Below are positions 26,927-36,291 of a stretch of DNA of 64,000 nucleotides, in pieces. Numbering within the stretch: the first letter of the stretch is position 1; every line of letters starts with the position of its first letter. Source of the stretch: Portibacter marinus (GTDB lineage Bacteria > Bacteroidota > Bacteroidia > Chitinophagales > Saprospiraceae); NCBI RefSeq assembly GCF_021533195.1, contig NZ_JAJNKB010000002.1, positions 838,021 to 902,020 of the forward strand. Direction: 5' to 3'. The position numbers were made by a program, and so were the translations under genes. The notes below the pieces were generated by a model. It did not search any database. It was not told the origin of the DNA and was given only the letters and a program-made list of their open reading frames with translations.

Positions 26927-28219
26927 ATGAAACTCAGGACAGCAATCATATTCAGCTTTATCGTATTGTTCCTAATTCAGGACGTTTATGCCTATCCTAT
27001 CGATGGGTATTGGTATACAGGAATCAGAAGACTATTGGATGAACAAAACATTGCGCAAGATAGTAATCGTACTTCCAAGTTAGAAGATGGAGCATTGTAT
27101 CCAATGGATGCTATTCAGCTTTTTTTGACCGACTATGAATATATCAATCAGCTCGACTCTTTTCCGGAAGAGAATGCTGAGCTCCAGAAAAAGGTGAATG
27201 CTTTGTTTTATGGACTTAATAATAACTATTCTATTTCTGTCCTTGATGTTACTGAAGGAAGACCACCACGATATGCAGAACGAAGATCTCTGGTCGGATA
27301 TCAACCAGGTAGCGTAGGGAAAATAATTGTACTTAACGCTTTGATGTACGAATTAAACGAGCTTTTTCCAGGAGACTGGGAAAAACAGAGAGCACTACTT
27401 ATTGAGAAATATATCACAGGGGGAGACTTTGCAGTTCCCAATAGTCACACTGTCCCTTTTTGGGATGAAAAGAAGCAAAGAATTTTTAAGCGCCACCCTA
27501 ATGAAAGGGATGTATTTACACTATATGAATGGCTTGATCACATGGTTTCAGTAAGCAGTAATGCCGCTGCAAGTATTTTATATCGGGAGGCTATTTTCAT
27601 GCATGTCTTTAAAGATGAATATGAATGCATGAATGAATGGGAAGCCATTGAGTGGTTAGATACTTTCCCTAAAGATAGCTTAGGCAAGATTGCAGAAAAA
27701 GTGATGCATGGACCTTTGCGTGAATTGGGAATTTCAGAAGATGAATGGAGTTTGGGTCAACCTTTCACAAGAGGGGCATCAAGGGTAATCAACCCCATTG
27801 GTGGCTCTATCGGAACAACTAAAGGAGTGATGAAATGGCTAATTGCCCTGGAGAAAGGGGAAATCGTCAATGAGAGAAGTTCCTTAGAGATGAAACGACT
27901 GCTATATATTACTGATCGGAGGATCAGATATGGTGCTAGTCATGCATTAGATGATGCCAAGTTGCACTTTAAGAGTGGTAGTTTATACAGTTGCATGGAT
28001 GAACCTGGTTTTTCCTGCGGAAAATACAGAGGAAACCGATATAATTACATGAATTCTGTGGCCATTGTTGAGCACCCGGATTGCACAAGATATTTGGTAG
28101 TTTTGATGTCAAATGTTTTACGAAAAAACTCCGCTGGTGATCATTATGGACTCGCTAGCAGTATAGATCGTTTAGTAAGAGATGTAGATACGGAAAAGGA
28201 TGACACAAATGATGGGTAA
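26927..28219 (+). CDS. Exported SxxK serine hydrolase (class A beta-lactamase/PBP-like fold)
   Basis: 430 residues with a signal peptide ending near VYA (residue 22). All three active-site motifs are present: S129-V-G-K132, S210-S-N212 and K349-S-G351. The spacing is that of beta-lactamase-like serine hydrolases, but there is a ~100-residue N-terminal extension and an insertion before KSG. A family member may act on peptidoglycan, D-amino-acid or ester substrates; resistance to beta-lactams is not implied. The ATG abuts the stop of the dikinase gene, and the end overlaps the transporter gene by 20 nt, so the three are one translational unit. Confidence 0.82.
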   Translation: MKLRTAIIFSFIVLFLIQDVYAYPIDGYWYTGIRRLLDEQNIAQDSNRTSKLEDGALYPMDAIQLFLTDYEYINQLDSFPEENAELQKKVNALFYGLNNNYSISVLDVTEGRPPRYAERRSLVGYQPGSVGKIIVLNALMYELNELFPGDWEKQRALLIEKYITGGDFAVPNSHTVPFWDEKKQRIFKRHPNERDVFTLYEWLDHMVSVSSNAAASILYREAIFMHVFKDEYECMNEWEAIEWLDTFPKDSLGKIAEKVMHGPLRELGISEDEWSLGQPFTRGASRVINPIGGSIGTTKGVMKWLIALEKGEIVNERSSLEMKRLLYITDRRIRYGASHALDDAKLHFKSGSLYSCMDEPGFSCGKYRGNRYNYMNSVAIVEHPDCTRYLVVLMSNVLRKNSAGDHYGLASSIDRLVRDVDTEKDDTNDG

Positions 28220-31043
28220 TGTAAGAAGCTTACTACTTAGGGTTTTGGATATTAGGTCGGAAGACTTACGTCGGACTCTGTTAATGCAAGCTTATCTTTT
28301 CATCATTATCAGTGTTTTACTCTTTTTAAAACCAGTCTCCAATTCTATTTTCTTATCACAATTTGGGATAGAACAGATTCCATATGTTTTCATTGCGGTG
28401 GCGATCACTGCCTTTTTTTTCACCAAATTCTACTCGAAACTTCAGCGAAATTTCAGTTTTATACGTTTGCATCGTCTGATTTTACTAGGCATCGCTGTAT
28501 CTCTACTTTTGTTTTTTGTAGGTATACAAATCGAAGCCATCAGTGGCTTTATTATTTATGCTTTTTACATATGGGTAGCCATCTTTGCCTTGGTTGCTAC
28601 TTCACAATTCTGGATTTTTGGTAACATACTATTTAATCCGAGAGAGGCAAGAAGGGTTTTTGGAATTATAGGTGCCGGTGGAATTGCTGGAGGTGTTTTT
28701 GGAGGTTATATGACCAGTATCATAGTACCATATATAGGTAACAGTGGTTTGATTTTGCTTTCCGCGATCTTTATATCTTTGTGTTTTCCTTTGGTTAATA
28801 ATTTGTGGAAAGAAAACCATGGGGGAGTTTCTGACGATTCATTAGTCGTTAAGAAAAGGAGAAAAATAGCCCAGAATTTTAGTTTTAGGAGATTATATAA
28901 AAGCAGACATTTAATCTTGCTGGCCAGCCTGACGGGGACTGCTGTTTTTGTATCAAAATTAGTTGACTTCCAATTTCAAGGTATTGCTGCTAGTGAATTT
29001 ACGGAACCGGAGGCGCTCACCTCATTTTTTGGTTTTTGGTTCTCTACATTTAACGTCATCGGATTGATTATTCAATTGTTTTTAACCAGCAGAATGCTAA
29101 AGTTTCTTGGCGTAGGAAAGTCCCAATATATTCTACCAGGTTCCTTTATAATTACTGGAATACTTCTATTTTTCTTTCCGGTTTTATGGTGTGCCATTTT
29201 ACTGAAAGGGGCAGATGGGACATTTAAACAGTCCATTCAAAGATCCGTGAATGAGTTGTTAATGTTACCCATTCCAAGGGAGATTAAAGAACAGAGCAAA
29301 ACCTTTATAGATGTATTTGTAGATAGTTTTGCAACCGGACTGAGTGGACTTATTTTGATATTCCTGTTGTCCAGCTCAGACATTACCTCAACCTATGTCT
29401 CACTGATCATTGTTACGCTAAGTATAGTTTGGTTGGTTTTAGCATATATAATGAGGAAAGAATACTTTATTAGCTTTAAAAAGCAGTTTCTCAACCCTCA
29501 TGCAGAAGCCGAACCACTCGTCAGTAGAAAAAACACTTTTTACGAAAACCTGGAGACTTTACTTGAAGCTAAAAATGAGGAAGAATTATTACGTGTACTG
29601 GGTAATCTAGAAAAATTACCTGAAGGACTTAATTATAGCAAAACTTTGTCCTTGTTAGGTCATAGAAATCCTGATGTGAGACTGAAAGCGCTTCAACTTA
29701 GACCATTCCCTAATAAAAAATTTAAGCCACAAATCCTTGAACTGCTCGTTAATGATCCAGAATTAAAGATAAGGGTCGAGGCTTATTTATACCTTTTGGA
29801 AAGAGAGAGTAATATTTCTGAAGGAGAACTTTTAGAAGAACTTAAAAGAAGCGAAGGTTCCGATGATGCTGCACTGCTTTTTGCATCCTGCATCTATTTT
29901 AGAAACAGCAGACGTTTAAAGGAAAAGTTTGATCTGGAGCGACAGTTGGCTATTAAAGCGCAGGAGGTTCTAGTGGACAGAAGTGGTCAATTCAATAAAG
30001 ATCATAAGTATTTTGCATTGAGAGCCATTGCACATGGAAGATTCTCTTCATTATACAAATTCATTGATCTGTACCTCGATAGCAATTTAGTAGAACATAA
30101 GAAAATAGCCCTGTTGGTCTCATCATTTACTTTATCAAAGAAATATGCACATATCTTAATTTCTTATTTACATAATGATATGTATCGTGAAACTGCAGCT
30201 CAAGCCTTAAAATACTATGGCGAATCACTCCTGGTCATAGGAAGTGAGATCATGAAGAATGCAGAAATTAGCAATGACGCTAAAGCAAAATTTGTGCAGA
30301 TACTTTCTACCATGGGAACTCAGAATGCTGCGAATTACCTGACCGAGCTATTGAACCACAAAAGCTTTAAAATCCGCAGACAGGCACTTTCCCAATTAAA
30401 CCTTATGAAGTCTCGCTATCCAAGATTGGACTACAGAAAAGATCGTATATATAAGAGAATCAAGAAAGAGGTGAAAATGATCAAAGCCCTTTTTTCTATT
30501 CAACACACACTAAACAGTAATTTCAAGAAAGGTCCAGAGAATCTTAACGATCTATTCTATAAAAGAAAGATGAAGGTATTATCGAGACTGAGGTTGTTAA
30601 TCAGAAAGCGACTAGTATCTGTCTTTTTGCTACTTGGTCTGGAGTACGAGAAAAAAGACATTTTCGACATTTATACGGGCTTGTTAAGCGATGATGAGAT
30701 TAAAAGAACTTATTCGCTTGAGTTTTTGGAAATGATGATTGATTATAAATATGGTAAAATGCTGGGACCTATTCTCGAAGCCAGTTTCAAAAAACATCTG
30801 ACAGACCAGGATTATTCTAAGTTGCAACTTAAAACTTATGACGCTCAAACAGCACTTGCGAAATTATTCAGATATCCTGATGCTAAAATGCAAAATAGAA
30901 TTCTCAATCTATTCTCACATGATGAACTCATCGATTTTAAAGGAGTGTTGGATTACTCTGGAAGAAACATGAACCCAATGTTGAAGAAAAAACTTCAAGA
31001 TACTAAAAGTCAGGTGTTGAAGAGAGACAATAAGGCTTCCTAG
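28200..31043 (+). CDS. NTT-type (ATP/ADP translocase-like) nucleotide transporter fused to HEAT repeats
   Basis: 947 residues. The N-terminal ~430 residues form about 12 membrane helices of the MFS-related NTT family: an FLKPVSNSIFLSQFG-like opening, a FGIIGAGGIAGGVFGGY loop, and an LLKGADGTFKQSIQRSVNEL segment before IPREIKEQSKTFIDVFVDS. From about residue 440 to the end it is all helical with HEAT-like repeats (such as LLGHRNPDVRLKALQLR and LLNHKSFKIRRQALSQL), probably cytoplasmic. NTT proteins of intracellular bacteria and plastids exchange ATP and ADP; HEAT-fused forms in free-living bacteria lack a known role. ATG codons at 28200, 28209 and 28212 are all possible. The stop overlaps that of the convergent gene. 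Confidence 0.82.
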   Translation: MTQMMGNVRSLLLRVLDIRSEDLRRTLLMQAYLFIIISVLLFLKPVSNSIFLSQFGIEQIPYVFIAVAITAFFFTKFYSKLQRNFSFIRLHRLILLGIAVSLLLFFVGIQIEAISGFIIYAFYIWVAIFALVATSQFWIFGNILFNPREARRVFGIIGAGGIAGGVFGGYMTSIIVPYIGNSGLILLSAIFISLCFPLVNNLWKENHGGVSDDSLVVKKRRKIAQNFSFRRLYKSRHLILLASLTGTAVFVSKLVDFQFQGIAASEFTEPEALTSFFGFWFSTFNVIGLIIQLFLTSRMLKFLGVGKSQYILPGSFIITGILLFFFPVLWCAILLKGADGTFKQSIQRSVNELLMLPIPREIKEQSKTFIDVFVDSFATGLSGLILIFLLSSSDITSTYVSLIIVTLSIVWLVLAYIMRKEYFISFKKQFLNPHAEAEPLVSRKNTFYENLETLLEAKNEEELLRVLGNLEKLPEGLNYSKTLSLLGHRNPDVRLKALQLRPFPNKKFKPQILELLVNDPELKIRVEAYLYLLERESNISEGELLEELKRSEGSDDAALLFASCIYFRNSRRLKEKFDLERQLAIKAQEVLVDRSGQFNKDHKYFALRAIAHGRFSSLYKFIDLYLDSNLVEHKKIALLVSSFTLSKKYAHILISYLHNDMYRETAAQALKYYGESLLVIGSEIMKNAEISNDAKAKFVQILSTMGTQNAANYLTELLNHKSFKIRRQALSQLNLMKSRYPRLDYRKDRIYKRIKKEVKMIKALFSIQHTLNSNFKKGPENLNDLFYKRKMKVLSRLRLLIRKRLVSVFLLLGLEYEKKDIFDIYTGLLSDDEIKRTYSLEFLEMMIDYKYGKMLGPILEASFKKHLTDQDYSKLQLKTYDAQTALAKLFRYPDAKMQNRILNLFSHDELIDFKGVLDYSGRNMNPMLKKKLQDTKSQVLKRDNKAS

Positions 31044-31993
31044 CTTTTTGCCATTGCAAGCTGATCTGCTTTTTCTAAAATAATTTTTTCAGCAACATTT
31101 ACCAATTCTCTACAAATGGCACCTCCATTAGGATCTTCAATCAGAGCAACCAAAATATATTTTCTATCGTCCTCGCCCCACACGATAGCGGAATCAGCAT
31201 GATAGACCTTCCATGAACCTGATTTTCTAAAAACTTTAGCATCAGGATTTACCCTGTCCAAAGTATTGACAAATTTATGATGCAGACTCGGATTCATCAT
31301 AATCCTCAACATTTCAAGAGATCTATCCGGATTGATGAGCTCACCATAAGCTAATTTTTTGTAAAACCTTAAGACCTGATCAACTGTAGCAGCATGACTG
31401 ATTCCTTTAAGAGGATCGGGTACTCGCTTACCTCCCGCTGCATATCTTTTACCGACCCAGAGACCACCATTACCTTCGCGATCATAGAACTTATACCTGG
31501 GATCCTCCATTACCGAAGCTATCTTTCCAAATCCAACACGATCAATCGTTCTTGTGGTTGCTGCATTATTAGATTTACTAATCATCAGCCACATGTCCTT
31601 TCTAACTTCTTCTGTGTCTTTCAAAGTGCCTTCCTCAATGGCGTCCATCGCTGCAAGTAAAACTGCTATTTTGGGTAAAGAGGCAGCATACATCATGTGA
31701 TTCCCATTCAAAGAAGCATATTCAGGATTAGAAGGGTCTGATAGATCAATTAACCCAACGGCCATTTTTTTGTTATTCACCAACTTGCGCCATGAATCTC
31801 TTTTATTTATTTCTGTACTCAACATAAATGATAGATCAAGACTAAAAGCTAGATCTGGATTCATACTCAATACTGCTTTGCGAGCGGGCATATCCTTTGG
31901 CACTTCTACAGTATGTACTTGTGCTGAGATGATCAAAGGAAATAATAAAGTTAGTACGGTGAGTAAATTCGCTAGTTTCTTTTTCAATGTCAT
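31040..31993 (-). CDS. Exported SxxK serine hydrolase (class A beta-lactamase-like), second copy
   Basis: 317 residues with a signal peptide ending near ISAQ (residue 25). The active-site motifs are S105-L-P-K108, S141-N-N143 and K257-S-G259; the tail AIVWGEDDRKYILVALIEDP is the usual final beta-strand region. It is shorter and nearer to the class A plan than the hydrolase at 26.9-28.2 kb, so the two are related only distantly. It converges on the transporter gene with overlapping stop codons. Substrate unknown; penicillin-interactive activity is possible but not shown. Confidence 0.82.
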   Translation of the reverse strand: MTLKKKLANLLTVLTLLFPLIISAQVHTVEVPKDMPARKAVLSMNPDLAFSLDLSFMLSTEINKRDSWRKLVNNKKMAVGLIDLSDPSNPEYASLNGNHMMYAASLPKIAVLLAAMDAIEEGTLKDTEEVRKDMWLMISKSNNAATTRTIDRVGFGKIASVMEDPRYKFYDREGNGGLWVGKRYAAGGKRVPDPLKGISHAATVDQVLRFYKKLAYGELINPDRSLEMLRIMMNPSLHHKFVNTLDRVNPDAKVFRKSGSWKVYHADSAIVWGEDDRKYILVALIEDPNGGAICRELVNVAEKIILEKADQLAMAKS

Positions 31994-32052
31994 ACGTAAT
32001 CTAACAGGTCCTCTTCGTCTATCGTTCGGATTCCTTAAATTTTAAGATATTA

Positions 32053-32565
32053 TTAATAGTTTTTCTTGACAGCTTGATAATTGCCGTCCACTTCCTCGAT
32101 AACGAAAAGGGTTTCATAATTATTCTCATCAATTTCAGAGAATTTATTTTCACCTACGATATCGTTCACTAAGGTAGGAGTAGAATTAGAGTGTCCTACC
32201 ACTACAATGTTGTGTTTTTTCAACTCATTTTTAAGTTTTCTTGCAAAATCTCCTTGTTTTGGGTCGTAAATTTCAATATCTAAATTAAATCGATGTGCTA
32301 TTGGTTTTGCCGTTTCCTTAGTTCTTGAAAAGTCAGTGGAATAAACTTTGGAAATTTCTTCGTATTGCAGAAGATCTGCCAGGCTTTCGGCCCTGCGAAT
32401 GCCTTCTCCGGTAAGCGGAGGATCTGTACTGCCGTCATTGCCTTTCTCGGCATGTCTGACCAGGAAAATCTTGTTAGAGTTGGTCTGACTACTTTTCTTA
32501 TTTTTACATGAAGACCCAGTTCCAGCAAGGATTAGTGTCATCAATATCGAAAGTAAAATTCTCAT
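32053..32565 (-). CDS. Lipoprotein histidine phosphatase (SixA/phosphoglycerate-mutase superfamily)
   Basis: 170 residues. A lipoprotein-like signal ends at C20 (GTGSSC, a loose Bacteroidota lipobox). The RHG core follows: R37-H38 in LVRHAEK, a DPPLTGEGIRRAESL helix, and the second catalytic His at 125 in VVVGHSNSTPTLV. Small single-domain forms like this include SixA, which dephosphorylates phosphohistidine. Export to the envelope puts it in the same compartment as the dikinase-like protein 5 kb away; a functional link is speculation. Its start codon is only 15 bp from that of the divergent subtilase, so both promoters must overlap coding sequence. Confidence 0.85.
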   Translation of the reverse strand: MRILLSILMTLILAGTGSSCKNKKSSQTNSNKIFLVRHAEKGNDGSTDPPLTGEGIRRAESLADLLQYEEISKVYSTDFSRTKETAKPIAHRFNLDIEIYDPKQGDFARKLKNELKKHNIVVVGHSNSTPTLVNDIVGENKFSEIDENNYETLFVIEEVDGNYQAVKKNY

Positions 32566-32580
32566 AACAATAGAATTATA

Positions 32581-33846
32581 ATGAAAAGATACGGAATAGT
32601 TATAATGATTTTATCATTTTCTTTATGGACTGTAGCCCAAAATGAAAAATGGTCAGATTCGCAGATAAAATTAATCAATTTAGATTGTCTGCATGAAAGA
32701 GGATTTACTGGAAAAGGAGTTACCATTGCGCATCTGGATGATGGTTGCGATGGATGTAACCTTATCGAAGTATTTAAATATTCTAGAGATAACAACTATT
32801 GGAAAGGAGCTTATGATTTTGTACGAGATACCATTCTCGATTATGATGATTTAGGTAGCCATGGTACTGCCACGATCAGTATTGTGCATGGCTGGCTTGA
32901 AGGAAGCTATACGGGGGCGGCTTATGATGCCAATGTTTTGGTTGCCAGAACCGAAAATGTGAGGTCAGAAACACATCAGGAAGAAAAGGACTGGAAAGAA
33001 GCTGTGGATTGGAGTATAGAGAACGGGGCTGATATTATCACGAGCTCACTTCAATACAATGAATTTGACCAGGGCGAAGGCGATTACACTTACGAAGACA
33101 TGGATGGTCAGACAACCATCATAACCAGGGCAGCAGATTATGCTGCCAGTAAAGGTCTTTTAGTGGTTACATTGCAAGGCAATTTTGGAAATGATGACTG
33201 GTATTACCTTACTGCACCCGGCGATGCTGATTCTGTGATTACGGTAGGTGCCGCCAGAAAGGATGGTGAAAAAGCAAGATTTTCAGGCTACGGCCCCAGC
33301 TTTGATGGCCGTATGAAACCCGATATACTTGCCATGGGGGAGAGGACAGCGGTGGCCACTCCGGATAATTCTATAGTCCGTGGCAACGGCACCTCATATG
33401 CTGCTCCGGCCATCGCCGGTTTACTGGCTTGTCTCAAACAAGCTCATCCCGAGCGGACTAATATGCAATTGATTTCAGCAGTCAGACGAAGTGGGAATGC
33501 TTATCGAACACCTTCGGCTGAAGAAGGTATTGGATATGGTGTTGCAGACGCTTGCAAAGCAGATGATTTATTAATTGATATGGATCGTTTTTTTGAGTAC
33601 CCCAATCAGTGGAATACTGGAAATGCTCTTAAATACAGGTTGAAAAACAAGAAACTGCAGGTCAAAACCAGATCCAAATCTCTGAAAATCGAGAAATTTT
33701 TACTTAAAGATATATTTGAAAAAGAAATTAAATCCTTGAAACCCAATGATTCATTAGATATTTCTAGCTTAGATTCCGGAGATTATCTACTGGATGTATA
33801 TCTAAACAATCTCAGCATCCAAACTATTTACTTTAAGGTTGACTAA
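32581..33846 (+). CDS. Exported subtilisin-family (S8) serine protease
   Basis: 421 residues with a signal peptide (about 19 residues, ending WTVAQ). The catalytic triad reads D53 (IAHLDDG), H94 (GSHGTA) and S272 (GNGTSYAAP), with the oxyanion Asn at 201 in LQGNFGN. There is no propeptide-like inhibitor region between signal and catalytic domain. The last 75 residues form short beta-strands ending in LDSGDYLLDVYLNNLSIQT, which resembles a T9SS type A sorting domain without its YPNP start. The DUF5117 protease follows after 21 nt, suggesting an exoprotease operon. Confidence 0.9.
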   Translation: MKRYGIVIMILSFSLWTVAQNEKWSDSQIKLINLDCLHERGFTGKGVTIAHLDDGCDGCNLIEVFKYSRDNNYWKGAYDFVRDTILDYDDLGSHGTATISIVHGWLEGSYTGAAYDANVLVARTENVRSETHQEEKDWKEAVDWSIENGADIITSSLQYNEFDQGEGDYTYEDMDGQTTIITRAADYAASKGLLVVTLQGNFGNDDWYYLTAPGDADSVITVGAARKDGEKARFSGYGPSFDGRMKPDILAMGERTAVATPDNSIVRGNGTSYAAPAIAGLLACLKQAHPERTNMQLISAVRRSGNAYRTPSAEEGIGYGVADACKADDLLIDMDRFFEYPNQWNTGNALKYRLKNKKLQVKTRSKSLKIEKFLLKDIFEKEIKSLKPNDSLDISSLDSGDYLLDVYLNNLSIQTIYFKVD

Positions 33847-33867
33847 TTATAATAATACAATTTACAT

Positions 33868-36291
33868 ATGAACTTTATTTTAAGACTAATGCTTATTCTG
33901 CTGGTAGCAGGACTCACAACGAATAGTACTCATGCACAATTCTGGAAGAAAAAGAAAGAAGAACCAGTAAAGCAAGAAGAAAAAAAGAAAAGTGATTCAA
34001 AAATCAAAGACTATGATGAAATCATAAAGGAAGGAGCTATTACAGATGAAGGACTTTTTACCGTTCACCAGGTCAGTGATAACTATTATTTCGAAATACC
34101 CTTTGAATTACTGGAACAAGAAATTCTGGTAGTCAGTAGAATTTCCGGATTTGTAAAAAATCTAAACTTTGGAGGAGCAGGTACAAAATCACGACCTCAA
34201 CAAGTCATTCGTTGGCAAAGAAAAAATGACCAATTGTTATTGAGATCTGTTTCTTATAACAGTGTCGCAAGTGAGGACGATCCCATCTATGAGTCTGTGA
34301 AGAACAATAACTTTGAACCCATCATAATGATCTTTGATATTGAAGCTTTTGGACCCGATAGTTCGACAGCAGTCATTGACATCAAACCCCTTTTTACGAC
34401 AGACGTAGAAATGATGGGGCCAGTGTCACCTGCACAAAGAAAATCGTTCGAATTAGGAAGCCTGGACTCTAAAAGAAGCTTAATTTCCAGCATGAAGAGT
34501 TATCCGGAAAATACGGAGATCAGACACATATTGACATTCAATGGCAAAAAAATTCCTGACAATAGGGTCACAGGTACGATGTCAGTTGAAATGAATCAAT
34601 CATTTATCAAGTTACCTGAAGATCCATGGATGCCAAGACACTATGATGCTAGAGTTGGGTACTTTTCAGTAAACCAAACGGATTACAGTTCTGATGATCA
34701 AAGGGCCAGTGCTAAAAGATTTATAACCAGATGGAGATTGGAACCCAAAGATGCCGAGGCATATGCCAGAGGAGAATTGGTCGAGCCTGTCAAGCCTATA
34801 GTTTATTATATTGACCCATCGACGCCATATGAGTGGAGAGAATATATTAAGCAAGGTGTTAATGACTGGCAAGTCGCGTTTGAAGAGGCCGGTTTCAAAA
34901 ATGCTATCATGGCTAAGGATCCACCAAGCAAAGAAGAAGATCCGGATTGGACTCCTGAAGATGTCCGATACTCTACCATAAGATATGTGTCCACTGATAT
35001 ACAAAATGCTATGGGTCCACATGTTCATGATCCTAGAACTGGCGAGATCTTAGAAAGTGATATCATTTGGTATCATAATGTGATGAACCTATTGAGAAAT
35101 TGGTATTTCATTCAAACAGCTGCCATCAATCCAGAGGCGAGGGCTGTCAATTTCAAAGAAGAGGTCATGGGAAGGCTTATTCGCTTTGTTTCTGCTCATG
35201 AGGTGGGTCATACACTTGGCTTGCCACACAATATGGGGTCAAGCGTTGCCTATCCGGTAGATTCTCTGAGGTCCGTGACCTTTACCAAAAAGATGGGTAC
35301 AGCACCTTCCATTATGGATTATGCGCGATTTAATTATGTTGCTCAGCCAGGAGATGGAGAGGTGGGATTGATGCCGAACATTGGTCCCTATGATAAGTGG
35401 GCCATTGAGTGGGGTTATAAGCTTTTTCCTGATTTGAGTCCTGAAGAAACCAGAGTTGAACTTGCCAGGATGGCCAAAGAAAAAGCAGGAGATCCTTTAT
35501 ATAGATATGGAAGACAGAGAAGGAATCCACCGGACCCTACGGCACAAACAGAAGATCTTGGAGATGATTCTGTTCTGGCTAGTAAGTACGGAATACAGAA
35601 TTTAAAAAGGATTGTGCCTAACTTGATTGAATGGTCCAGAGAAGATGGCAAAGATTTTTCACAGCTCGATGAATTGTATGGTCAGGTTTTCGGCCAATTT
35701 AACAGATACATGGGCCACGTTACATCGAATATTGGTGGTGTCTATGAATTTCAGAAGACCGCAGACGAGGAAGGTGCAGTTTATACACCTGTTTCCAGGG
35801 AGAAACAGGCAGAAGCCATGGCATTTCTCAATAATCAACTGTTCGAAACACCCATGTGGTTGATCGATCAGGACATTATTTCTAAAACCAAAGAAAGTGG
35901 GATTGTAGAGCAGATGACAGCATTGCAGGTCCGAACATTGAACCGTATTTTTGAAGGAGATCGATTGTTGAGAATTATTGAGAATCAAACCTTAAATGGT
36001 GATGGCGCTTATACATTAGGACAACTTTTTGCGGATGCGCAAGCTGGGATTTTTAGTGATCAAGCCCCTGATACTTATAAGCGAAACTTACAAAGAGCCT
36101 TTGTTGAAAGAATGGGTGAGTTAATCAATGAAGAGGACGATAAATATAAACGCTCTGACATCATGGCTATGGCCAAGGGGACTTTAAAGTACATTTCAGA
36201 TTCGCTGCCCGCAAATGGCAACGATATTCTGCTGCGTTATCACTACGAAGATCTCAGAATGAGAATATCCGACATACTTGATCCGAAATGA
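33868..36291 (+). CDS. Exported zinc metalloprotease of the DUF5117/DUF4953 family
   Basis: 807 residues. A signal peptide (ending near THAQ, residue 25) is followed by a lysine/glutamate-rich linker. The N-terminal DUF5118/DUF5117 beta-domain has the KEGAITDEGLFTVHQVSDNYYFEIP opening, in part. A metzincin-like catalytic region follows with H444-E-x-x-H448 and H454 in SAHEVGHTLGLPHNMG and a later IMDYARFNYV Met-turn-like segment; the C-terminal part is helical. Widespread secreted protease family in Bacteroidota, substrates unknown. It overlaps the next lipoprotein gene by 4 nt. Confidence 0.9.
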   Translation: MNFILRLMLILLVAGLTTNSTHAQFWKKKKEEPVKQEEKKKSDSKIKDYDEIIKEGAITDEGLFTVHQVSDNYYFEIPFELLEQEILVVSRISGFVKNLNFGGAGTKSRPQQVIRWQRKNDQLLLRSVSYNSVASEDDPIYESVKNNNFEPIIMIFDIEAFGPDSSTAVIDIKPLFTTDVEMMGPVSPAQRKSFELGSLDSKRSLISSMKSYPENTEIRHILTFNGKKIPDNRVTGTMSVEMNQSFIKLPEDPWMPRHYDARVGYFSVNQTDYSSDDQRASAKRFITRWRLEPKDAEAYARGELVEPVKPIVYYIDPSTPYEWREYIKQGVNDWQVAFEEAGFKNAIMAKDPPSKEEDPDWTPEDVRYSTIRYVSTDIQNAMGPHVHDPRTGEILESDIIWYHNVMNLLRNWYFIQTAAINPEARAVNFKEEVMGRLIRFVSAHEVGHTLGLPHNMGSSVAYPVDSLRSVTFTKKMGTAPSIMDYARFNYVAQPGDGEVGLMPNIGPYDKWAIEWGYKLFPDLSPEETRVELARMAKEKAGDPLYRYGRQRRNPPDPTAQTEDLGDDSVLASKYGIQNLKRIVPNLIEWSREDGKDFSQLDELYGQVFGQFNRYMGHVTSNIGGVYEFQKTADEEGAVYTPVSREKQAEAMAFLNNQLFETPMWLIDQDIISKTKESGIVEQMTALQVRTLNRIFEGDRLLRIIENQTLNGDGAYTLGQLFADAQAGIFSDQAPDTYKRNLQRAFVERMGELINEEDDKYKRSDIMAMAKGTLKYISDSLPANGNDILLRYHYEDLRMRISDILDPK

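Noticed and set aside
26927..31993. Beta-lactam resistance locus
   Set aside because: SxxK, SxN and KSG motifs are shared by many non-resistance hydrolases; nothing else points to antibiotic resistance.
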